Origin: Chitinophaga sp. HK235
Lineage (GTDB): Bacteria > Bacteroidota > Bacteroidia > Chitinophagales > Chitinophagaceae
DNA length: 64,000 bases
Direction: 5' to 3'
Assembly (NCBI RefSeq): GCF_018255755.1
Contig: NZ_CP073766.1
Coordinates: forward strand, 2,418,001 to 2,482,000
The notes below the pieces were generated by a model. That model saw nothing but the letters and a program-made list of their open reading frames with translations, was not told the origin of the DNA and ran no database searches. Made by a program: the position numbers and the translations under genes. Shown piece by piece: positions 16,579-23,290 of the stretch (positions are counted from its first letter, which is position 1; the number at the start of each line of letters is the position of its first letter).

Positions 16579-17139
16579 TTATGGTTGTACCTTGATGGTC
16601 GCCTGCACCCGTTGCGCATCGATGTAGGTTATCTTCATAACCCCATTTTTGCCGGCGGCATTCCGGAAGAGTACCACCCCTTTATAGGTCATCGGGAACA
16701 CCTGACCATCCTGTTTTACAGCCAGGTTATTAAGTGCTGAACCATGCGACAGGGTGTCAAATTTGGCCGGATCATACACTTCTACAGATGGTAAATTCAT
16801 CACCAGCGTGGTAGTCGCATTGTCAAACGACAGCTGCTTTGCATCAGGACTGCTGAAGAACAGGCCCGCAGGATCTACACCTGCATATACCAGATCAATG
16901 GATTTACCATCCTTAGGAAGATTGGTGCGGTTGTACATTTTCCCTTCCTTGGTAGAGAAGGCCACCCCCAGCGTCTGACTGGCACCGGAATTATCAAACT
17001 CCAGATCTTTATATACTGTCAGGGAATCCTTTCCTGCAACCACCGGTTGCGGCGCGTTGTCATCATTGTTCTTATCTTTTTTGGAACAGGCGGTCAGTAT
17101 GGAGGCGAGCACCACTGCGCCAAGGATCAGTTTTTTCAT
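16579..17139 (-). CDS. Small lipoprotein of unknown function
   Basis: The 186-residue product starts MKKLILGAVVLASILTACSK, a clear lipoprotein signal with Cys18, followed by a charged spacer (KKDKNNDDN) typical of surface or outer-membrane lipoproteins of Bacteroidota. The mature part is mixed alpha/beta with no motif I recognise; it includes VYKDLEFDNSGASQTLGVAFSTKEGKMY-like strands, and such short lipoproteins are common and mostly uncharacterised. It is monocistronic: it has its own terminator downstream (16522-16555), and the upstream gene also ends in a terminator. No function is assigned. Confidence 0.75.
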   Translation of the reverse strand: MKKLILGAVVLASILTACSKKDKNNDDNAPQPVVAGKDSLTVYKDLEFDNSGASQTLGVAFSTKEGKMYNRTNLPKDGKSIDLVYAGVDPAGLFFSSPDAKQLSFDNATTTLVMNLPSVEVYDPAKFDTLSHGSALNNLAVKQDGQVFPMTYKGVVLFRNAAGKNGVMKITYIDAQRVQATIKVQP

Positions 17140-17191
17140 AGGATTGCTGGTTTTATTCTAAAGTAGCTGATATCACTGTCCGTGAACTACT

Positions 17192-17224
17192 AAAAAAATG
17201 ACGGCTATGGGTCTATAGCCGTCA
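17192..17224 (-). terminator. Rho-independent terminator of the helicase/LLM operon
   Basis: A perfect 10-bp inverted repeat, TGACGGCTAT/ATAGCCGTCA (17199-17224, six-base loop), is followed on the minus strand by TTTTTTT (17192-17198). It lies 26 bp past the stop of the LLM oxidoreductase gene. Confidence 0.88.
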
Positions 17225-17249
17225 CAAATATATTAAAATATTTTATATT

Positions 17250-18251
17250 TTATTTTGTAAGATGGAAAACCTCTGCCAGCAGCTCGTAGGAACGGAGCCT
17301 ATCGGCATGGTCGCTGGTGATAGTAGCGATCACCAGTTCATCCACATCATAAGCTGCCGCCAGCTGTTCGAGGCGCGCCTTCACCTGTTGTGGTGTACCG
17401 GCGATCCTGCGGCCACTGTTAGCTCTTATCCGCAACAGTTCTTCAGGAGTATATTCAATGCCCTTTATCTCCTCATAAGTTGGAAACACATCATACTGGC
17501 CTTTTTCAAAGCTCAGCATACGATGGTCCATTACCGCTTCCATTTCTGCTGCTTTTTCTTCTGTATCAGCGCAGAAAACGAAGATGCCTACACTGGCCTG
17601 CGGGGCCTGTAAATGAGGAGAAGGGCGGAACTGACTGCGGTAATTGCTGACCGCCTCCGGCCCGCCAATAGGGTAGATAAAGTGGGCAAAAGATAATGCC
17701 ATCCCGAAATGGGCCGCCAGCATACCACTTTCACCGCTGGAGGTAAGTATCCACAGGTCCGGTGAGGTAGGGATGGAAGGAATCGCTCTTATCTTTTCCT
17801 GCATACTCCCGGGCACCGCCTTGTCTGTCAGCCATGCCTGCAGGTCTACCAGCTGCTGTACAAATTCTTTGGGATCAAAGGTGTTGGACGGATTGAGGAT
17901 ACGCGCTGTAAGCCTGTCACCACCGGGAGCGCGGCCGATGCCCAGGTCTATGCGGCCGGGGAATAATGCTTCCAGCAGCCGGAAATTTTCGGCCACCTTG
18001 AGGGTGCTGTGATTGGGCAGCATCACCCCACCGGAGCCAATTCGTATGCGCGATGTTTCACTGGCCAGCCTGGCAATCAGTATTTCCGGCGACGCGCCTG
18101 CCAGGCTTTTTGTATTATGATGTTCTGATAACCAATAGCGAGTATATCCCAGCTTGTCTGCCAGTTTGGCCAACTGCACACTTTCCTGCAATGCTTCCAT
18201 GGCATTGCTGCCATTTCTGATAGGTGATTGATCCAATACGCTTAGTTTCAT
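17250..18251 (-). CDS. LLM class flavin-dependent oxidoreductase (luciferase-like monooxygenase)
   Basis: The 333-residue protein matches bacterial luciferase-like monooxygenases of the YhbW type: MKLSVLDQSPIRNG at the N-terminus, RYWLSEHHNTKSLAGASPEILIARLA, then IRIGSGGVMLPNHSTLKVAENFRLLEALFPGRIDLGIGRAPG. These are the TIM-barrel strands that bind FMN. The reaction is oxidation of an unknown small molecule with O2 and reduced flavin. It follows the helicase gene by 14 bp and shares its terminator, so the two are co-transcribed although no functional link is obvious. Confidence 0.9.
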   Translation of the reverse strand: MKLSVLDQSPIRNGSNAMEALQESVQLAKLADKLGYTRYWLSEHHNTKSLAGASPEILIARLASETSRIRIGSGGVMLPNHSTLKVAENFRLLEALFPGRIDLGIGRAPGGDRLTARILNPSNTFDPKEFVQQLVDLQAWLTDKAVPGSMQEKIRAIPSIPTSPDLWILTSSGESGMLAAHFGMALSFAHFIYPIGGPEAVSNYRSQFRPSPHLQAPQASVGIFVFCADTEEKAAEMEAVMDHRMLSFEKGQYDVFPTYEEIKGIEYTPEELLRIRANSGRRIAGTPQQVKARLEQLAAAYDVDELVIATITSDHADRLRSYELLAEVFHLTK

Positions 18252-18265
18252 CTTTCGTTGTTTTT

Positions 18266-20500
18266 TTAATCTTTCATAATCTGCTCTTCCTGTTGTTTTT
18301 TAAGATACCATTGCACAGCCCTGATTTCAGCGAAAGTAACGGCAGGGCCTACCCGTTCTTTGATAGGGCCTGCGGCGGTGGCGCCCAGTTCCCGGATGTG
18401 AGATACAATCAGTTTGACCGTTGACTCCGACACGAAGCGGTACAGGTCCAGCTCACCGGCCTCTACACATTGCGCCAGATGGCTTTCCACAGTGCTGACA
18501 GCCAGTTGCCGCGTCACTGCAATATCCGGGATCGTTTTTCCACCCAGATATAATTCCAGCGTACCACGACGGCTGCTACCGCGTTCCACCTTACCTTTTG
18601 CTGCAGGCTTCACCGCTTCCTTCTTTCCATCAGCAGCGGTTTCCCCTTCCCTGAGTTTCAAATAATCCTTCAGCCCTTTGGTAAAATTCAGCTCTGCATA
18701 AGATACTTCCCATATCTGCTGAAGTTTGTGCCAGAAGTCGGCTTCCAGCGACATCAGCTGCAGCAGGTACTTCTTTGACTTCTGCTTTTTCACCAGCGCA
18801 ATATGTTCCTGCAAAGGCTTGATCAGCTCTTCGTATATGCTTTGCGTGAAGTAACCGATCGCTTTGGTCACCCGCTCTTCCAGCTGGTCCGTTTCTCCGG
18901 TTTGCACTGTAGTATCGAGCAACAGATGCAGCTGTACCACAAAGCGGTTGGCTACCTCCTGCTGCTGGTCTGTTTTAGCAGACAGCCGGCGGCTTAACTG
19001 AAGCGCCTCATCGATATCGGGTACTTTTTTGTCCTGAATCCATACCGCATGGCTTCTTACATTGGCCTGCATCCTGTACCAGTCGAACAGCTGCAGTAGT
19101 GAAGTAGCCTGGAACTTCTTCCTTTCCATTTCCAGCAGTACCACCAGTTCGTTTGCTGCTACTTCCTTCTCCGCGAATTCAATCACCTGCCGGTCTGTTT
19201 TGATACTACCGTAGGTAATACGGGAATGCAATACCAGCCCTTCGAGCGAAGTACAGCGGCTCAGCGCCACATACACCTGTCCGGGAGCGAATGCATAGCC
19301 GGCGTCGATGATAGCCCTTTCAAACGTAAGCCCCTGGCTTTTGTGGATGGTGATCGCCCAGGCCAGCCGTATCGGGAACTGTGTGAAACTGCCGATCTCT
19401 TCTTCTTCAATACTGTTGTCTTCCTGGTTATAGGAATAGCGGATATTGCGCCAGGTTTCCTTTTCCAGTTTCAGCTCTTCGTGATTGCCGGACAACACGA
19501 GCGTAATCTCAGTATCACTGATATCCTTTACGGTGGCTATTTTACCGTTGTAGTAACGACGGGGCTGTGCCAGGTCGTTTTTCAGGAACATCACCTGCGC
19601 TCCTATCTTGAGCTGCAGCACCAGTTCCGTAGGCAGGGCCTTGTCGCTGAAATCACCTTCTATCTTACCTTCAAAGCGATACAGTTTGCCAGGCATATCT
19701 GCCAGCCGCCGGGAGTTGATATCGTCTGCCTTGCGATTGTGCGTAGACAATACGATGTATTCCCCCTCTTCTCCCTTAAAATAAGGATCATAGCGGTCGT
19801 TCAGCATCATCAGATCTTCCTCCTCGATCTCACTGTTACGAACACGGTTCAGCACATCAATGAAGAGCTGTTCGTTTTGCCGGTATATCTTTTTCAACTC
19901 GATATACAGCGGGGGAGCCTGTTCGATTACCTTGGCATCGAAGAAAAAAGAACTTTTGTAATACTCCGACAACAGCTGCCATTCTGCATCCGGCACTACC
20001 GGCGGCAACTGATACAAGTCACCGATAAACAATACCTGTACGCCACCAAAAGGCTGCAACGGTTTGTTCCTGAAATGTCGCAGGATAGTGTCTATAGCGT
20101 CCAGCATATCACATCTCACCATACTCACCTCATCGATGATGAGTAGTTCCAGTTCCTGCAAGAGGACTTTTTTATCGTTGGTAAAACGGATGTTGCGGAA
20201 TAAACTGTGTTTGTCTGTGCTGCTGATCTCATCCATACCGAAGCCACGTTTGCTACCCGGAACAAACGGGCCAAACGGCAACTGAAAAAAGGAGTGCATG
20301 GTTACCCCGCCGGCATTGATCGCTGCAACACCGGTAGGCGCCACCACCACCGTATTCTTCTTCGTTTGTTCTTTGATATGTTTGAGGAACGTAGTCTTGC
20401 CCGTACCGGCTTTACCGGTCAGGAAGACATGGCGGTTCGTCTGGTTAATGAAATCTGCCGCCAGGTGGAAGATGATATTTGTACTATCAGGTTGGGGCAT
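18266..20500 (-). CDS. PIF1-like SF1 helicase with C-terminal helix-turn-helix domain
   Basis: The 744-residue protein begins with a superfamily-1 helicase core. Walker A is GKAGTGKTT (29-37), Walker B IIDEVSM (121-127), GDLYQLPPV follows as motif III, and ITIHKSQGLTFE is the motif near the end of the core (about residue 375), as in PIF1/RecD2-type 5'-3' helicases. The C-terminal 270 residues include an HRDC/HTH_40-like region (RGTLELYLGGKTIPDIAVTR, SVTVES-type recognition helix, then ELDLYRFVSESTVKLIVSHI), like that in YpbB/RecQ-associated domains. It probably acts in replication or repair. Its promoter abuts a palindromic repeat cluster. Confidence 0.88.
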   Translation of the reverse strand: MPQPDSTNIIFHLAADFINQTNRHVFLTGKAGTGKTTFLKHIKEQTKKNTVVVAPTGVAAINAGGVTMHSFFQLPFGPFVPGSKRGFGMDEISSTDKHSLFRNIRFTNDKKVLLQELELLIIDEVSMVRCDMLDAIDTILRHFRNKPLQPFGGVQVLFIGDLYQLPPVVPDAEWQLLSEYYKSSFFFDAKVIEQAPPLYIELKKIYRQNEQLFIDVLNRVRNSEIEEEDLMMLNDRYDPYFKGEEGEYIVLSTHNRKADDINSRRLADMPGKLYRFEGKIEGDFSDKALPTELVLQLKIGAQVMFLKNDLAQPRRYYNGKIATVKDISDTEITLVLSGNHEELKLEKETWRNIRYSYNQEDNSIEEEEIGSFTQFPIRLAWAITIHKSQGLTFERAIIDAGYAFAPGQVYVALSRCTSLEGLVLHSRITYGSIKTDRQVIEFAEKEVAANELVVLLEMERKKFQATSLLQLFDWYRMQANVRSHAVWIQDKKVPDIDEALQLSRRLSAKTDQQQEVANRFVVQLHLLLDTTVQTGETDQLEERVTKAIGYFTQSIYEELIKPLQEHIALVKKQKSKKYLLQLMSLEADFWHKLQQIWEVSYAELNFTKGLKDYLKLREGETAADGKKEAVKPAAKGKVERGSSRRGTLELYLGGKTIPDIAVTRQLAVSTVESHLAQCVEAGELDLYRFVSESTVKLIVSHIRELGATAAGPIKERVGPAVTFAEIRAVQWYLKKQQEEQIMKD

Positions 20501-20521
20501 GATATTTTAAAATTGAAACTG

Positions 20522-20529
20522 CAAATATA
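20522..20529 (-). promoter_or_regulatory. -7 box (TATATTTG) of the helicase promoter
   Basis: TATATTTG on the minus strand is an exact TAnnTTTG match ending 21 nt before the helicase ATG. The -33 region falls inside the first palindrome of the adjacent repeat cluster (20539-20558). Confidence 0.55.
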
Positions 20530-20809
20530 ATCTATTTTCCCAGGGCTGAAGCCCTGGGCTAAGTTTGTTTGAGGAGGAAGATGAGGGTTTTGCCCCCGGG
20601 ACTGAAGCCCTGGGCTAAGTTTGTTTGGGGAGGAAGATGAGGGTTTTGCACCCAGGGCTGAAGCCCTGGGTGAAGTTGTTTGAGGAAGAAGACGAGGGTT
20701 TAGGAATTGAGAGGGATGTTTTTTATAATGGAGAAATAAAAGCCTGATTATTCATAAAGCCTCGTCTTCTTCCTCAAACAAATTTAGCCCAGGGCTTCAG
20801 CCCTGGGAA

Positions 20810-20842
20810 TAAAAAAACTGCCCCGGCACAAAGCCAGGGCAG
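20810..20842 (-). terminator. Rho-independent terminator of the cold-shock gene
   Basis: On the minus strand CTGCCCTGGC-TTTGT-GCCGGGGCAG (20818-20842) forms a 10-bp stem with one wobble pair, followed by TTTTTTT. It lies 26 bp past the cold-shock stop codon and abuts the last palindrome of the repeat cluster. Confidence 0.85.
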
Positions 20843-20868
20843 TCCAACAAAACTAATATCAAAAAAAG

Positions 20869-21060
20869 TTATGCCAGTCTTACATTAACAGCATTCGGGC
20901 CTTTTCTACCTTCTTCCACGTCGAATACTACGCGGTCGTTTTCGCCGATGCTTTCTTTAATTCCAGATACGTGAACAAAAATTTCCTGTCCTGTACCTTC
21001 GATTTTAATGAATCCAAAACCTTTAGCTTCATTAAAAAATTTAACTACACCTGTTTGCAT
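20869..21060 (-). CDS. Cold-shock domain protein (CspA family)
   Basis: The 63-residue protein is a single cold-shock domain: MQTGVVKFFNEAKGFGFI at the start, with RNP1 KGFGFI (13-18) and RNP2 IFVHV (27-31). It binds single-stranded nucleic acid and is expected to act as an RNA chaperone in the cytoplasm. Length and motifs are standard for Bacteroidota. The 270-bp spacer to the divergent transporter gene leaves room for a long 5' untranslated leader, a usual control element of csp genes, although no structure is assigned here. It is monocistronic, with its own terminator. Confidence 0.95.
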   Translation of the reverse strand: MQTGVVKFFNEAKGFGFIKIEGTGQEIFVHVSGIKESIGENDRVVFDVEEGRKGPNAVNVRLA

Positions 21061-21314
21061 TTATATAATATTTAATTGTGAACTCGTTTTCGCCATTATT
21101 AAACAGGCGGCTACCTGGGCGACTAGAAGAAAAAATGTAAGAAAAAAGCTGAATGTACCCGGAGATCACTAACAGAATTGAAATACAATATTCTTAAGAA
21201 GCGGGACGAAGATAACAGTTTGTCCTGTACTGGCCAAACTTTTTTCGCTGCATGCATCACTTTTCAGGATTTCTTAACACAAAACTGACCGGATAAAAGC
21301 CCCATAAATTTATA

Positions 21315-21322
21315 TATTTTTG
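21315..21322 (+). promoter_or_regulatory. -7 box (TATTTTTG) before the kgtP-like gene
   Basis: TATTTTTG matches TAnnTTTG exactly and ends 8 nt before the ATG at 21331. No good -33 TTG is seen. If it is used, the transcript would be nearly leaderless; the A+T-rich context makes a chance match possible. Confidence 0.35.
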
Positions 21323-21330
21323 GCTCCTAT

Positions 21331-22629
21331 ATGAAAAATACTGACGCCTGGCGCATAAGGGCCATCCTGACCGGTTCAGCCGGCAATCTGGTAGAATGGT
21401 ACGATTGGTACATCTACACTACATTTTCGCTGTATTTTGCTCCGGTATTTTTTCCGAAGGGAAATTACACCGCACAGTTACTGAATACGGCCGCCATCTT
21501 TGCAGTAGGGTTCCTGATGCGGCCTATCGGTGGGTGGATGTTTGGCCGGATCGCCGACCAGAAAGGCCGTAAAGCCTCCATGACATTATCTGTTTTACTG
21601 ATGTCCATGGGCTCCATGCTCATCGCTTTTACGCCCTCCTACAACAGCATTGGGGTAGCCGCGCCCGCTTTACTGCTGGTAGCCAGGCTCTTACAAGGCC
21701 TCAGCGTAGGCGGAGAATATGGCACATCAGCCACCTACCTCAGCGAAGTAGCCACTGCCAGCCGCCGCGGGTTTTACTCCAGTTTTCAGTATGTAACCCT
21801 GATTGGTGGCCAGCTGACAGCCCTCGGCGTACAGATGCTGCTGCAGCGGGTATTCCTCTCCCCTCCCCAATTGCAGGAATGGGGATGGCGTATTCCCTTC
21901 GTCATTGGCGCCCTGCTCGCTTTCTTCGCGCTGTATCTCCGCACTCATATGCAGGAATCCGGTTCTTTCGAAAAACATAAAACATCAACCAACAAAGGAT
22001 CGGTAAAAGCCCTTTTCCAGCAATATCCCCGCGCAGCCTTTACGGTAGTAGGTCTTACGATGGGTGGCACCCTCGCCTTCTATACCTATACTACCTATAT
22101 GCAGAAATTTCTGGTCAATACCGTACATCTCACCATAGAAAGAGCCACCACCATCACTTTTTATGTGATGCTGATATATGCAATACTGCAACCTTTATTC
22201 GGCTGGCTTTCAGATATATATGGCAGAAAACCCCTGCTGATAGGGTTTGGCGTGCTGGGCACCCTGTGCACGGTGCCCATTCTGAGTACCATTAGCCAGA
22301 CCAGCTCCGAATGGACTGCCTTCTGGCTCATCCTGGCAGCGCTCGTCATTGTAAGTGGTTATACCTCCATTAATGCGGTGGTAAAAGCGGAGATGTTTCC
22401 GGCGGAAGTAAGGGCGCTGGGCGTGGGCTTCCCCTATGCTATCACCGTAGCCCTCTTTGGAGGTACAGCAGAACCTATTGCCCTCTATTTTAAAAAGACA
22501 GGGCACGAATCCTGGTTTTACTGGTATGTAACAGCCTGTATCTTTATTTCTCTGCTGGTATACATTACAGCGAGAGACACCAAACGCAGCTCCTACCTTG
22601 ATAAGGATTTTACAGAACCATCTGCATAA
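21331..22629 (+). CDS. kgtP: MFS dicarboxylate permease (alpha-ketoglutarate:H+ symporter-like)
   Basis: The 432-residue protein has twelve hydrophobic segments and the metabolite:H+ symporter signatures. GNLVEWYDWYIYTTFSLYF opens helix 1, FLMRPIGGWMFGRIADQKGRK is the MFS loop 2-3 motif, and LLQGLSVGGEYGTSATYLSE follows in helix 4. These stretches are very close to those of E. coli KgtP, which imports alpha-ketoglutarate with a proton. Substrate assignment is by this resemblance; other dicarboxylates or sugars acids are possible. Its 3' end overlaps the convergent rpiA gene by 37 bp. Confidence 0.85.
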   Translation: MKNTDAWRIRAILTGSAGNLVEWYDWYIYTTFSLYFAPVFFPKGNYTAQLLNTAAIFAVGFLMRPIGGWMFGRIADQKGRKASMTLSVLLMSMGSMLIAFTPSYNSIGVAAPALLLVARLLQGLSVGGEYGTSATYLSEVATASRRGFYSSFQYVTLIGGQLTALGVQMLLQRVFLSPPQLQEWGWRIPFVIGALLAFFALYLRTHMQESGSFEKHKTSTNKGSVKALFQQYPRAAFTVVGLTMGGTLAFYTYTTYMQKFLVNTVHLTIERATTITFYVMLIYAILQPLFGWLSDIYGRKPLLIGFGVLGTLCTVPILSTISQTSSEWTAFWLILAALVIVSGYTSINAVVKAEMFPAEVRALGVGFPYAITVALFGGTAEPIALYFKKTGHESWFYWYVTACIFISLLVYITARDTKRSSYLDKDFTEPSA

Positions 22630-23273
22630 CCGATAATAAGCCGACTGGCGTAGTGCAGGAACAATCCGTTCTCCACTACGCCAGGGATATCATTTAGTTG
22701 CTGGTGCAATCCAGCCGGGTCTTTGATTTTTTCATAATGGCAATCCAGTATGTAGTTGCCATTGTCTGTCACGAAAGTACGGCCGTCTCTGGTACGCAGC
22801 ACCGGCGCTGCATCCAGGGCTATAAGCCTTTTAAAGGTCAGCTCCCAGGCAAAAGGAATAATCTCTACCGGCAACGGAAAACGGCCCAGGTGTTTTACAT
22901 ACTTGGACTCGTCGGTAATCACGATCATCTGGGATGATGCGGCCGCCACGATTTTCTCCCGCAGCAATGCGCCACCACCGCCTTTGATCAGCCGGAAGTG
23001 TTCATCTACCTCATCAGCCCCATCAATGTCCAGATCTATTTTGTCTATTTCACTGAAAGAGATGATGGGGATGCCTTGTTCCTTTGCCAGCTGCTCCGAC
23101 TGTTCAGAAGTGGCCACCGCACGGAGCGGCATACCATCTCTCACGAGCTTGCCTATACGCATAATCGCATAGTAGGCCGTACTACCGGTACCCAGACCAA
23201 TGGTCATTCCCGGTTTGACGTATTCGGCCGCTTTTTCTCCAGCGGCCTTTTTTGCCAGGTCCTGTTGTTGCAT
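22593..23273 (-). CDS. rpiA: Ribose-5-phosphate isomerase A
   Basis: The 226-residue enzyme interconverts ribose 5-phosphate and ribulose 5-phosphate in the pentose phosphate pathway. Family motifs are all present: GLGTGSTAYYAI, DGADEVD, LIKGGGGALLREKIVA and, near the C-terminus, GVVENGLFLHYA. The Met at 23273 (MQQQDLAKKAAG) is chosen; the frame runs on to 23294, but that would overlap the upstream aminotransferase stop. It is the last gene of the sugar-utilisation operon, 17 bp after the kinase-aminotransferase gene, and its final 12 codons overlap the convergent kgtP-like gene. Confidence 0.95.
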   Translation of the reverse strand: MQQQDLAKKAAGEKAAEYVKPGMTIGLGTGSTAYYAIMRIGKLVRDGMPLRAVATSEQSEQLAKEQGIPIISFSEIDKIDLDIDGADEVDEHFRLIKGGGGALLREKIVAAASSQMIVITDESKYVKHLGRFPLPVEIIPFAWELTFKRLIALDAAPVLRTRDGRTFVTDNGNYILDCHYEKIKDPAGLHQQLNDIPGVVENGLFLHYASRLIIGYADGSVKSLSR

Positions 23274-23290
23274 GCAACAAATATAAGGAA

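Larger units (their letters stand above)
20501..20868. repeat. Cluster of palindromic 56-bp repeats between helicase and cold-shock genes
   Basis: This gene-free stretch holds four copies of a 20-bp palindrome, CCCAGGGCTGAAGCCCTGGG or close variants: 20539-20558, 20595-20614 (one arm altered), 20651-20670 and, in the opposite orientation, 20788-20807. The first three are in direct order with a 56-bp period and share a tail resembling GTTTGAGGAGGAAGATGAGGG. The fourth copy plus its tail (about 20760-20807) is the inverse of copy three (20651-20700), so the two could form a long hairpin around a loop of about 57 bp. No open frame is present. It resembles REP/BIME-type intergenic elements. Confidence 0.9.

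Noticed and set aside
19226..20146. 306-codon plus-strand open frame
   Set aside because: Antisense to the PIF1-like helicase, whose motifs are unambiguous; no recognisable protein features.
20539..20807. Possible CRISPR array
   Set aside because: The repeats are palindromic and the intervening sequence is itself repeated at a 56-bp period, so there are no unique spacers, and no cas genes are nearby.
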